A stretch of 64,000 bases of DNA from Lentzea nigeriaca (GTDB taxonomy: Bacteria > Actinomycetota > Actinomycetes > Mycobacteriales > Pseudonocardiaceae), in assembly GCF_016907955.1 (NCBI RefSeq), contig NZ_JAFBCX010000025.1, positions 1 through 64,000 on the forward strand, given 5' to 3'. Every line of letters begins with the position of its first letter. The first letter of the stretch is position 1. The notes beneath the pieces were generated by a model, which was given only the letters and a program-made list of their open reading frames with translations, did no database searches and was not told where the DNA came from. A program made the translations under genes and the position numbers. This document shows positions 41,077 to 49,177 of the stretch, piece after piece.

Positions 41077-41135
41077 GAGCAGGGCGGGTCCCGGGCCACT
41101 GACCGCCAGGCAGGTCTCCCGAGACGCTGAAGTAC

Positions 41136-41570
41136 ATGAGCGACAACGAACTTCGCCCGATCGTGGTCGGTGTCGACGGGTCCGCGGCCGGCAGAGCGGC
41201 ACTTCGCTGGGCTGCGGAGGAAGCGCGCCGCCACGACTCGCCGCTCGACGCCGTCTCCGTGTGGCACATGGACTACAGCGTCATGATGGCGCCTGGGGCG
41301 GCCGCCTCGGGGTTGGACCCGGCCGGCATCGAGGCGGCCAACCGGTCCGTGCTCGACGCGGCGACGGCGGACGTCCACGACGTGGACCTGCGGCGGATTC
41401 TCATCGAGGGCGATGTGAAGAAGCTGCTCGTCGAGATGTCCCGGGACGCGCGGATGCTCGTGGTCGGCAACCGCGGGCACAACGCGGCGACCGAGCTGCT
41501 CCTGGGATCGGTGAGCGCCTACTGCGTGCACCACGCGAGCTGTCCCGTCGTCGTCATCAAGGCGTCCTGA
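41136..41570 (+). CDS. Universal stress protein
   Basis: 144 residues, single domain: IVVGVDGSAAGRAALRWAAEEARRH at the start, and VVGNRGHNAATELLLGSVSAYCVHHASCPVVVI at the end. The nucleotide loop is present (G-2x-G with NRGHN, then G-S). Its stop codon overlaps the ATG of a 29-codon frame (TGATG), which in turn overlaps the next USP gene. Confidence 0.85.
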   Translation: MSDNELRPIVVGVDGSAAGRAALRWAAEEARRHDSPLDAVSVWHMDYSVMMAPGAAASGLDPAGIEAANRSVLDAATADVHDVDLRRILIEGDVKKLLVEMSRDARMLVVGNRGHNAATELLLGSVSAYCVHHASCPVVVIKAS

Positions 41571-41659
41571 TGAACGCGATGCCGCACCGGCTCGCCGTTC
41601 ACAACACGCTCCGGCAGCCGCCGGAGATCGAGATCCGAGTCGATGAGGAGCTGCGATGA
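41570..41659 (+). CDS. 29-residue coupled peptide between two stress-protein genes
   Basis: ATG at 41570 overlaps the stop of the preceding USP (TGATG) and its own stop overlaps the ATG of the following USP (ATGA). The peptide is MNAMPHRLAVHNTLRQPP followed by EIEIRVDEELR. It is charged, has no membrane segment and no family is known. The exact double overlap suggests it is translated, but it may only serve to carry ribosomes from one gene to the next. Confidence 0.4.
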   Translation: MNAMPHRLAVHNTLRQPPEIEIRVDEELR

Positions 41660-42108
41660 CCACCGAGAAAGCACCGATCGTCGTCGGCGTGGACGGGACG
41701 CCCGCGTCCGACCAGGCACTGCGCTGGGCGATGGACGAGGCGACCTTGCGGACCTGTCCGCTGCACGTCGTGCACGCGTGGACGTTCGAGCCGATGGTCG
41801 ACTGGAACGAGACCACTGTGCAGGAGCGGATGCGGCAGTCGGAAGCGCTGGTGGAGAAAGCTGTCGGTGCAGCGCTGGAGGGCCGGTCCGAGCAGCCCGA
41901 GATCGAGCGGCGCAGCCTGCGCGGTGACGCCGCCGAGGTGCTGGAGGAGGCGTCGAAGGGGGCGGCGCTGCTGGTGGTCGCGTCGCACACCGGGCATCGA
42001 ATGCGCCAGATCGTGATGGGTTCGACCAGCATGCACTGCGTGCGGCATTCGTCGGCGCCGGTGGTCGTGATCCCGGTGAACGAGCACTCAGCGAGTGACG
42101 AGACGTAG
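41656..42108 (+). CDS. Universal stress protein
   Basis: 150 residues, single USP domain: IVVGVDGTPASDQALRWAMDEATLR, LHVVHAWTFEPMVDWNE and the terminal loop VVASHTGHRMRQIVMGSTSMHCVRHSSAPVVVIPV. It is translationally coupled to the peptide before it, and ten bases separate it from the DUF4389 gene, so USP-peptide-USP-DUF4389 is probably one transcript from the box at 41063. Confidence 0.85.
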   Translation: MTTEKAPIVVGVDGTPASDQALRWAMDEATLRTCPLHVVHAWTFEPMVDWNETTVQERMRQSEALVEKAVGAALEGRSEQPEIERRSLRGDAAEVLEEASKGAALLVVASHTGHRMRQIVMGSTSMHCVRHSSAPVVVIPVNEHSASDET

Positions 42109-42118
42109 GGAGGCAATG

Positions 42119-43501
42119 ATGACTACCGCCACTACCGGTTATCCGGTGCACGTGCACGCACGGCTGGACCCCGGCCTGAGCCGGTGGTTGTGGCTGGTGA
42201 AGTGGTTCCTCGCGATTCCGCACTACCTGGTGCTCGCGTTCCTGTGGCTGGGGTTCGCGGTGTTCAGCGTGGTGGCGTTCTTCGCGATCCTGTTCACCGG
42301 CCGCTATCCGCGGGCGTTGTTCGACTTCAACGTCGGTGTGCTGCGGTGGTCGTGGCGCGTCGCGTACTACACCTACGGTGCACTGGCGACCGACCGCTAC
42401 CCGCCGTTCAGCCTCGGCGCCGAGCCGGACTACCCCGCGACGCTCGACATCGCCTACCCGGAACACCTGTCCCGCGGACTGGTGCTGGTGAAGTGGTGGC
42501 TGCTGGCGATCCCGCACTACCTGATCGTCGGGTTCTTCGTCGGCGGGGGCAGCTATGTCGCTTACGAAACCGGCCAGACCGTGTACAACTCCGGGGGCGG
42601 CCTGGTCGGGCTGATGGCGTTCTTCGCCGGCGTGGCGCTGCTGTTCACCGGCCGCTACCCGAAGGGGTTGTTCGACTTCGTGCTCGGCATGGACCGCTGG
42701 GCGTTGCGCGTGGCCGCCTACGCCGGGCTGATGACCGACACCTATCCGCCGTTCCGCTTCGACACCGGCGGCGACGAGCCGGGCAGCACGACGATCGAAC
42801 AGTCACCTCCGCCTCCTGCCGAGCACCGTGGCTGGACGACAGGACGTGTCATCTCGGTCGTGCTCGGGGCGCTGCTGCTCCTCACCGGAGGCGCGATCGG
42901 CGGCACCGGCGGGTTCGGGCTCTGGGCCGACTCGACACAACGCGACGCGGCCGGATTCCTCAGCACCGGCGCGGAGTCGTTCCGCGGCACGGGCTATGCG
43001 CTGGAGTTCGGCACGCTGGAGCTGCGCTGGACCGACGCGGACTGGGTGCTCGCCGACGACTGGCTCGGCGAGGTCCGGTTGAAGGCGGACAACGGCGTGT
43101 TCATCGGTATTGGCAGGACTGACGACGTCACGCGCTATCTGTCCGGTGTGGAGCACGACGAGGTGAGCATGGCCGAGTCGAGGGTGAGCTACCTGCATCG
43201 CGACGGCGGAGCGCCCGCTGATCCTGCCGCGCAGACCTTCTGGGCGGCATCCGGTACCGGTGAGGTGACCTGGCGGGCCGAGCAGGGCAGCTGGACCGCG
43301 GTGGTGCTGAACTCGAATCGCTCTCAGGTGGTCGAAACCCGTCTCGTCGCGCAGGCTCAGGTGCCCGCGTTGCGGCCGGTGTCGATCGGCCTGATCATCG
43401 GCGGCAGCGTGATGTTGTTGCTGGGCCTGGTTTTGATGCTGGTGGCCGCGCTGACCGCCGGTCAGTCCCGGCGCAACGGTACGACGACCTCGGTGACGTA
43501 G
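42119..43501 (+). CDS. DUF4389 membrane protein, two repeats plus extracellular domain
   Basis: 460 residues. The DUF4389 pattern occurs twice: WLWLVKWFLAIPHYLVLAFLWL...ILFTGRYPRALFDFNVGVLRWSWRVAYY and LVLVKWWLLAIPHYLIVGFF...LLFTGRYPKGLFDFVLGMDRWALRVAAY. Each has two helices and an amphipathic RW segment. After a proline-rich linker come a further helix, a beta-rich outer domain (about 275-420) and a last helix. GGGAGG precedes paired ATGs; the second (42119) has the better spacing. The family is common in actinobacterial stress loci but its function is unknown. Confidence 0.8.
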   Translation: MTTATTGYPVHVHARLDPGLSRWLWLVKWFLAIPHYLVLAFLWLGFAVFSVVAFFAILFTGRYPRALFDFNVGVLRWSWRVAYYTYGALATDRYPPFSLGAEPDYPATLDIAYPEHLSRGLVLVKWWLLAIPHYLIVGFFVGGGSYVAYETGQTVYNSGGGLVGLMAFFAGVALLFTGRYPKGLFDFVLGMDRWALRVAAYAGLMTDTYPPFRFDTGGDEPGSTTIEQSPPPPAEHRGWTTGRVISVVLGALLLLTGGAIGGTGGFGLWADSTQRDAAGFLSTGAESFRGTGYALEFGTLELRWTDADWVLADDWLGEVRLKADNGVFIGIGRTDDVTRYLSGVEHDEVSMAESRVSYLHRDGGAPADPAAQTFWAASGTGEVTWRAEQGSWTAVVLNSNRSQVVETRLVAQAQVPALRPVSIGLIIGGSVMLLLGLVLMLVAALTAGQSRRNGTTTSVT

Positions 43502-43912
43502 TCGTCGGGGCTCTTCGCCGTGCCCGGTCCCGTAAGGTACAGCTCGCGCGGCGGACCTGCTTGGTGGTGGCCGTGTTCGCGTGGATCCACGCGAACACGG
43601 CCTCGTAGGTGGCGGTGATGGCGTCGTAGGGGCCGTGGCGACACGTCTGAGCAACCGGTCCTTCTGGCAGGACCACGATGTCGATAGGTCCCGTGCGGCC
43701 GGCGTACCCGAGATCGGCAGTACCAGCGTGGCGGCCAGTGCTCGTGGCACTCGGTGACTGCGGAGCCACGACACAGCGGGCGCCAGCAGCGCCGCGAGGA
43801 GTACCGCCACCGCAAGGGGAACGAGCACAGCGGCCAACGCCGCCGCGGCCCGCCAGCCCACGTACGCGAGCGCCGGCAGCACCAGGGCGGCGATGCCGCC
43901 CTGGTGCTGCCG
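43462..43912 (-). pseudogene. Chimeric remnant: AI-2E transporter N-terminus joined to GyrI-like domain
   Basis: Reading minus, about 43912-43697 gives PALAYVGWRAAAALAAVLVPLAVAVLLAALLAPAVSWLRSHRVPRALAATLVL, the first helices of an AI-2E-type permease. A different frame then gives GPIDIVVLPEGPVAQTCRHGPYDAITATYEAVFAWI, a GyrI-like effector-binding domain. Its expected ending ELYLTGPGTAKSPDDYVTEVVVPL appears in a third frame. Two truncated genes are therefore fused and frameshifted. Confidence 0.55.
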
Positions 43913-43927
43913 GCGCAGGCGGGTCGG

Positions 43928-44581
43928 TCATGGTTTCGGTTGGTTCGCGACCACAACTGCACCGAAAAGCGCCGTGCCGTTCACGGTCAGCACGGGTGCG
44001 TCGTCGGGGAGGTCACGGTGCTCGTTGGTGGTCTTGTCGTCGATGCCGCCCATGAACGGCAGCCCGCCGACCGATACGCGCCAGCCCTCCGGCACGAGCA
44101 CGTCGACTCCGCCGAAGAGCGCGAACGCGTCGATGTCAGCGTCATTGTCGATGTGCGCCTCACGGAGGTCGAGCGTCGCACCTCCGAAGATGGCCGAGAC
44201 ATCGGCGTGCCGCAGGTGCTTCGAGCGCTCTTTCGTGCTGGCGCCGCCGAACATCGCAATGGGCGTGCGGGTCCCGTGGTGCCGACGCAGTCCGATGAGC
44301 ACGGCGACTCCCACCCCGGCGAGCAGTGTGGGCAACAGGAGGTCCCCGCTCGTCCAGTCGAGAGTGCCCGCGAGCAGCACGAGGCCGAGTACCACGATCA
44401 CGACCGGACCCAGCGACACCCGCCGTTCCGCGGCCATGGCGACAACGCCGAGCACGACCACAGCGACCGGCCACCAGTCCGCGATGACCGGACCGGAGTC
44501 GAGAACACCGACCGCGTCGAGGATGCCGAACACACCGAGTGCGAGCAACACCAACCCGATCCACAGTCGCACGGGTTTCAC
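43928..44581 (-). CDS. LiaF-like membrane protein (phage-shock/cell-wall-stress type)
   Basis: 217 residues. Four hydrophobic segments (about 6-24, 33-45, 54-74, 82-96) lead into a beta-helical C-terminal domain with repeated IAMFGGASTKERSKHL, SAIFGGATLDLREAHI, FALFGGVDVLVPEGW and GTALFGAVVV elements, the LiaF/toastrack pattern. Such proteins sense or scaffold membrane-stress responses. GTG at 44581 is preceded by GGGAGAACAACC and overlaps the stop of the DUF4342 gene. Confidence 0.8.
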   Translation of the reverse strand: MKPVRLWIGLVLLALGVFGILDAVGVLDSGPVIADWWPVAVVVLGVVAMAAERRVSLGPVVIVVLGLVLLAGTLDWTSGDLLLPTLLAGVGVAVLIGLRRHHGTRTPIAMFGGASTKERSKHLRHADVSAIFGGATLDLREAHIDNDADIDAFALFGGVDVLVPEGWRVSVGGLPFMGGIDDKTTNEHRDLPDDAPVLTVNGTALFGAVVVANQPKP

Positions 44582-44832
44582 GGTTGTTCTCCCTGCCGTT
44601 CGACCTCGATGGTCCACTCGCTCGCGAGCGCGGCGATGGCACCGATGGCCGTCACGACGGGCGCGGCGATCGCGGCCACGACACCAGCGGTGACCGGGAC
44701 CTCCAGCACGGTGTGTCCCTTGTCGTTCTTGATGATGAGGCGCCGGACGTTGCCCTCGTGGATGAGCTGCTTGGCCTTCTGGACGAGTGCCTCGCCGCGC
44801 AGACGGGTCTCGGTCTTCTGTTCGATAGACAT
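44578..44832 (-). CDS. DUF4342 protein
   Basis: 84 residues. The N-terminal half, ALVQKAKQLIHEGNVRRLIIKNDKGHTVLEVPVT, is the DUF4342 signature (helix, then strand pair). It is followed by one hydrophobic helix (AGVVAAIAAPVVTAIGAIAALA) and a short polar end. It is a small membrane-associated protein coupled to the LiaF-like gene. GGGAGACGAACC precedes the ATG. Function unknown; the pairing suggests envelope stress. Confidence 0.8.
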   Translation of the reverse strand: MSIEQKTETRLRGEALVQKAKQLIHEGNVRRLIIKNDKGHTVLEVPVTAGVVAAIAAPVVTAIGAIAALASEWTIEVERQGEQP

Positions 44833-44883
44833 GGTTCGTCTCCCTTCCACCACCACGATCTACCCGCGTGCGGCGGCAGGGCA

Positions 44884-44898
44884 GTGACCTTCGGTCAT
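44884..44898 (-). promoter_or_regulatory. Weak DosR-like dyad before the DUF4342/LiaF-like pair
   Basis: GTGACCTTCGGTCAT contains TGACC/GGTCA around TTC, 51 nt upstream of the ATG at 44832. The centre is one base longer than in the other boxes, so assignment is tentative. It overlaps the first codons downstream of the GCS2 gene boundary. Confidence 0.3.
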
Positions 44899-45998
44899 GC
44901 GTGCGGGGACGTCGGCCACTGCTGCGTCGACGGCGTCACAGCCAGGTGGTCGACGACGGCACTGAGGTCGCCTCGCTCGCTCAACACCCGGCGTTGCCGG
45001 GCCGCACCGCCGCCACAGCTCCGCAGCCACGAGAGGCATTGCTCGACGAAGCAGAGGTCGCCCACGTCGTGCAGGGCGAGGCGCACGTGGGATACCAGCC
45101 GGTCGACCAGGTCCCAGCCTGTGCAAGGCCGGCCGGACACGGCGTCGAGACAGCGGCCGTCCAACCCGGCCATCGCGGCATGGGCGCACGCGGCCCGCAG
45201 GACAGCGTCGGGAGGACTCTTCGTTGGCGTGGAAACCAGAGCGGTGCTGACCAATGCGCGCGTGAGTGCCGCCTGCAGCAGTGCCTCGTCGACGGTGGTT
45301 GCAACATCCGCGATCCGCACCTCAACGGTCGGAGCATGCCGTGACGGGCGGACGTAGTAATAGACCATGCCCGGATCGGTGATCACCTCGGAGTCGACCA
45401 ACCGGGCTACAAGGTCGTCGTAGTGAGCGGCACTGCGAAACCGCGGCGGCACACCGCACACGGGCCAGCGTGACCAGATGTTCGTGCGCCAGCTGGCATG
45501 TTTGGTGTCCCTGCCGTCGAAGAACGGCGAGTTCGCGCCGAGCACGAGCAGAGCGGGTAGCCACGGGCGGATGTGGTTGCTCGCGCGGATCGCGTGGTCG
45601 GCGTCCGGCACGCCGACGTGCACGTGACATCCGCAAACGCCTTGGTCCTCGGCCAGCGCGCCGTACACGGCGGCCATCCGCTGGTAGCGCTCGGCTGTGG
45701 TCACAGGAGGCGGGCCCGGCCGTCCCAACGGTGGCGTGCCGCTCGCGAGGAGCAGCGCGCCGTGGCGGCGGGCAGCACCCGCGAGCACCTCGCGGCCGCG
45801 GTTGAGCTCGCGCCGCAGCGACGGGAGGTCTGCGCACACCGGTGCCGCGAACTCGATCTGTGCGGGCGAGAACTCCCGATGAAAGTCCGCTTCGGACAGT
45901 TCGGCGACGATCGAGGCACCCGCTGCGAGCGGACGCCTGCTGACGGCGTCGACGACGAGGTACTCCTCCTCGACTCCGAGCGAGAGCGCGGCGATCAT
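44895..45998 (-). CDS. Glutamate-cysteine-ligase family 2 (GCS2, YbdK-like) carboxylate-amine ligase
   Basis: 367 residues. It begins LSLGVEEEYLVVDAVSRRP, the metal- and ATP-binding GVEEE element. Then come FSPAQIEFAAPVCADL, GCHVHVGVPDADHAI, WLPALLVLGANSPFFDGRDTKHASWRTNIWSRWP and VRIADVATTVDEA. The family makes gamma-glutamyl bonds, as in gamma-glutamylcysteine, though many members have no proven substrate. It is last in an operon with a phosphoribosyltransferase-hydrolase fusion and a Rip3-like protease; ATGA overlaps link them. It may make a protective thiol precursor. Confidence 0.85.
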   Translation of the reverse strand: MIAALSLGVEEEYLVVDAVSRRPLAAGASIVAELSEADFHREFSPAQIEFAAPVCADLPSLRRELNRGREVLAGAARRHGALLLASGTPPLGRPGPPPVTTAERYQRMAAVYGALAEDQGVCGCHVHVGVPDADHAIRASNHIRPWLPALLVLGANSPFFDGRDTKHASWRTNIWSRWPVCGVPPRFRSAAHYDDLVARLVDSEVITDPGMVYYYVRPSRHAPTVEVRIADVATTVDEALLQAALTRALVSTALVSTPTKSPPDAVLRAACAHAAMAGLDGRCLDAVSGRPCTGWDLVDRLVSHVRLALHDVGDLCFVEQCLSWLRSCGGGAARQRRVLSERGDLSAVVDHLAVTPSTQQWPTSPHA

Positions 45999-47296
45999 GC
46001 GCTGGGCCGTGCGGACGACGCGAGGTGGCCGGTGAACCAGTCACGGGCCAGCCGGGCGACGGTGTCCAGTGCGTCCGGTTCGTCGAACCGCTCGTTCGCG
46101 CGGTGCACGACGACGAGCCGACGTTCGCAGCGCAACCGGGGAGCCAGGCGTTCGTGCTGCGCGATGCCCTGCTCGTCGGCGCTGCCGACCACGAGCAACG
46201 TCGGTGGCCGCACCCGGCCCAGCCAGGGCTCGGCGAGGTCCAGACGCCCACTCAGGCTCACGACGGCGCAGAGGTCGCTCATCGGATCCGCGGCGGCTCT
46301 GAGCGCAGCCGCGGCGCCGTGGCCTGTCCCGAAGCAGGCAACGGGCAGCAGCCGGTGGTTCGTCTCGCCACGAGCCCATCTCGTGATGGCGGTCAGCCGG
46401 TGGCTGAGCAGGTTGACGTCGGACACCGCCGCACGGTCGAGCTCCTCCTCGTGGGTGAGCAGGCCGGCCAGCACCGTCGCCACGCCGGCGCGGTTCAGTT
46501 CTGCGGCGATGTGGCGGATGCGAGAGCTGTGCCCGGCACTGGCCTGTGCGAACACCACACCGGCGATGGGATGCTCCGGCACCGCCAGGTCGCCCCGCAG
46601 GCGCACCCGGCCGACCGGCACTTCGATCGGCCGTTGTCGCGCAGTGCGGCCAGGAGGAGGGAAGCCGGCGGCGGGCGGGATGAGCGCGCGAACCACCTCG
46701 GCGTCGTTGACCTGGCGGAAGTCGTCGTAGTAGCGGCCGACCGCGTCGAGCTCCGGTGGTGTCGTGACCGCCACGACCTCTTCGGCGTCCTGCCGCAGCA
46801 GGCTGATCACGTCCGTTGGGCACACCGGCGTCGCGAAGTCCACGCGAGCAGCACCGCGTGCGCGGGCGACCTGGCAGGCGGCGCGTGCTGAGGCGCCCGT
46901 TGCGACACCGTCGTCGACAACGACGGCGGTACGTCCGCTGAGCCGGATTGGTGGCGTATGCCGGTAGCGGCGCAGTCCGCGCAGGAGCTCTCGGCGTTGC
47001 TCGTGTTCGACGGTGGCGAGCTCCGCCGGGGTCACGCCCGACAGCCGTTGCACGCGGCGGTCGAATACGCGGACCCCACCTTCGCCGATGGCGCCTGCTG
47101 CGGTCTCCGGCTGGAACGGCAGGCCGAGCTTGCGGACCACGACGATGTCCAGCGGAGCATCGAGCGCGTTCGCCACCTCCACCGCGACCGGGACGCCACC
47201 GCGCGGGACGGCCAGCACGACGACGTTCTGACCGCGCAGGTGGCCGAGGCGTCCTGCCAGGAGACGGCCTGCCTGGGTGCGGTCGCTGAATCTCAT
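45995..47296 (-). CDS. Phosphoribosyltransferase - alpha/beta-hydrolase fusion (Rv0571c-like)
   Basis: 433 residues. The N-terminal half (1-215) is a type I phosphoribosyltransferase: VVLAVPRGGVPVAVEVA, then the PRPP loop TAVVVDDGVATGASARAA. The C-terminal half (about 220-430) is a dienelactone-hydrolase-like fold (GVVFAQASAGHSSRIRHIAAEL...LLVVGSADEQGI). At the nucleophile elbow the usual GxSxG reads FGTGHG, so the serine is missing and hydrolysis is doubtful. The same two-domain architecture is found in Rv0571c, a member of the Mycobacterium tuberculosis DosR regulon. Substrates unknown. Confidence 0.85.
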   Translation of the reverse strand: MRFSDRTQAGRLLAGRLGHLRGQNVVVLAVPRGGVPVAVEVANALDAPLDIVVVRKLGLPFQPETAAGAIGEGGVRVFDRRVQRLSGVTPAELATVEHEQRRELLRGLRRYRHTPPIRLSGRTAVVVDDGVATGASARAACQVARARGAARVDFATPVCPTDVISLLRQDAEEVVAVTTPPELDAVGRYYDDFRQVNDAEVVRALIPPAAGFPPPGRTARQRPIEVPVGRVRLRGDLAVPEHPIAGVVFAQASAGHSSRIRHIAAELNRAGVATVLAGLLTHEEELDRAAVSDVNLLSHRLTAITRWARGETNHRLLPVACFGTGHGAAAALRAAADPMSDLCAVVSLSGRLDLAEPWLGRVRPPTLLVVGSADEQGIAQHERLAPRLRCERRLVVVHRANERFDEPDALDTVARLARDWFTGHLASSARPSA

Positions 47297-48444
47297 GACG
47301 TCGCCCCGTGGTGGCTGATCGGTGCGCCGCGGGACAGTTCGAGGGCCCAGGCGACGTCCTCAGGGCCGATGACGCCCACGAGGTGCTCCTCGCGCAGGAC
47401 CAGCACGAGATCCCGCCCCTGCCTGAGTGATGCCCGGCCGAGCACGTCGAGCAGCGGCTCGCCAAGGGACGCGACCGGCACCCCGGGCAGCGCGCGGCAC
47501 ATGTCGCCGACCCTGGTGTTGAGCGGATCCGGCACGCGGACGAGCTCCGCGAGGCTGACGACGCCCGCGGCGGCGCCGTCGAACGAGATCACCGGGAACA
47601 CCTGCCGGTGCGGGCCGGAGGTGAGGCTGTCCAGGAACGTTCGCACGGTCCACCATCCCGGTGCGATCGGCGGATCCGGGGTCATGACGTCCCGTACGAG
47701 CACACCACCGAGCTGGTGCTGCATCTCGTCCGCGGACTGTTCCGCCGCGCTGCTCAGGATCAGGTACGCACCGAGCAGCACCAGCCACAGCCCGGACAGC
47801 GCACCGGCGAACACCTGCATCAGCCCGAATGCGACCAGCGCCAGGCCGAATGCCCGGCCGGCGACGGCTGCCGCTTTCGTGCCGCGGTGTTCGTCGCCAG
47901 TGCGCCACCACACGGCCGCGGCGAGCACACGGCCGCCGTCCAGCGGTGCGGCGGGCACCAGGTTGAACACTGCGAGAACGCCGTTGGTGATCGCGAGCCA
48001 CAACAGGGGAGAGGTGATCAGCGCGGGCGCGCCCCACGTCGCGAGCCCACTGCCGGCGGCACCCGCGAGGATCGCGATGACGACACTGGTCGCCGGGCCC
48101 GCGATGGCGATCAGGAACTCGGCCCTCGGACTGCGCGGCGAGGACGACAGCCGCGACACGCCGCCGAGCAGCCACAGGTCGATGCGGTCGACGCCGACCC
48201 CGAATCGTTGCGCGGCGAGTGCGTGTGCGAGCTCATGAGCCAGCAACGACAGCATGAACGCGAGTGCGGAAAGCACGCCCGCGATCCAGTAGGTGACCGC
48301 GTCGTGGCCAGGTGCCGCCTGAGGGAGCACAGACACGGCGACCACCTCGGCGATCACCATCACCGCCACGAGCGTCGACCAGTGCGCTCCGACCGCGATC
48401 CCGCGCAGACGCCCCAGCGGAACTGATGGCACTCCGGTGTTCAT
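47293..48444 (-). CDS. rip3: Site-2 intramembrane metalloprotease with CBS domains (Rip3-like)
   Basis: 383 residues. The zinc site is HELAH in helix 3 (AFMLSLLAHELAHALAAQRFGV) and NLVPAAPLDGGRVLAA in a later helix, giving the third ligand. Two CBS motifs follow (about 260-375: VRDVMTPDPPIAPGWWTV...LVLVLREEHLVGVIGPEDVAWAL). This is the architecture of Rip3 (Rv2625c), a dormancy-regulon protease. It would cut a membrane-bound regulator, with the CBS pair possibly sensing adenylates. It is first in a three-gene coupled operon and has two DosR-like boxes upstream. Confidence 0.85.
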   Translation of the reverse strand: MNTGVPSVPLGRLRGIAVGAHWSTLVAVMVIAEVVAVSVLPQAAPGHDAVTYWIAGVLSALAFMLSLLAHELAHALAAQRFGVGVDRIDLWLLGGVSRLSSSPRSPRAEFLIAIAGPATSVVIAILAGAAGSGLATWGAPALITSPLLWLAITNGVLAVFNLVPAAPLDGGRVLAAAVWWRTGDEHRGTKAAAVAGRAFGLALVAFGLMQVFAGALSGLWLVLLGAYLILSSAAEQSADEMQHQLGGVLVRDVMTPDPPIAPGWWTVRTFLDSLTSGPHRQVFPVISFDGAAAGVVSLAELVRVPDPLNTRVGDMCRALPGVPVASLGEPLLDVLGRASLRQGRDLVLVLREEHLVGVIGPEDVAWALELSRGAPISHHGATS

Positions 48445-48480
48445 GGGACCAGCGTCCCGACCCGGCCGGGGCCGGGAGCA

Positions 48481-48516
48481 GAGACCGAGGTCTGTCGTGT
48501 TCGCGGCAATGGTCCC
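48481..48516 (-). promoter_or_regulatory. Pair of DosR-like boxes before the rip3-like operon
   Basis: The distal box, minus-strand GGGACCATTGCC (48505-48516), has a 60-nt gap to the ATG at 48444, the island's usual spacing. The proximal GAGACCGAGGTCTG (48481-48494) matches 10 of 14 reference positions. Paired boxes are common at strongly DosR-controlled mycobacterial promoters. Confidence 0.45.
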
Positions 48517-48608
48517 GGACTGATGCCCACCTTGTGTTCTGCATCACACCCTGCGGTGAAGAGCAGGCTCACCTCAGTTGCTGGAAACCAGGGAGGAAGG
48601 GGTGCGAG

Positions 48609-48860
48609 ATGACCACCAACGGCTACACGGCGCGGCACCGGGCCATGCTGCAGGCGATCGCGGACGGACGCGGCGAGCTGGTGTGCGGGCGCACCCCCAG
48701 CCTGAGCGTCGACGGCCTCTGGTGTGACTTCACCGCCACGGTCGAGCTGTTCACCGGCGGGCTGTTCCGCCCTGCGCGGGAAGCGGCGGTCGGAGCATCG
48801 GCCCCGGCCGTGCTCACCACGTCCGGTGTCGAGGTTCTCCACTCGTTCGCGGCGGTGTGA
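48609..48860 (+). CDS. Small hypothetical protein
   Basis: 83 residues: MTTNGYTARHRAMLQAIADGRGELVCGRTPSLSVDGLWCDFTATVELFTGGLFRP..., soluble, with two cysteines and no recognised motif. GGAGG and AAGGGGTGCGAG upstream of the ATG make translation likely. It is divergent from the rip3-like operon. The region 48861-49177 after it holds no supported gene, only a stray hydrophobic frame near 48905-48960. Confidence 0.6.
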   Translation: MTTNGYTARHRAMLQAIADGRGELVCGRTPSLSVDGLWCDFTATVELFTGGLFRPAREAAVGASAPAVLTTSGVEVLHSFAAV

Positions 48861-49177
48861 CGTAGCCAGACGAACACGGATCATCCTCAGCGCGGTGGCG
48901 GCAAGTGGTCGTCGTCGGACTCGTCGTCACGCTCATCGTGTGGTCGCGACGGCTGCGCTCAACGAGCTGCTCGCCGGTCCCACGGTGTTACCGGCACCCG
49001 TGCGGAATGCCTACAGGTCGACGCGCCGAAGAGCGGTGACGTGATCCGCTCGTCGGCATCAGTGAGCGGCAGAACGCACGTGTTGGAGGGGCACGTCCCG
49101 TGCGGGTGATCGCCCATCCGCCGCTCACCACGGCGGTCCGGATCGAGTTCGGACAGGTGGCTTGACCGGGTTGACCG

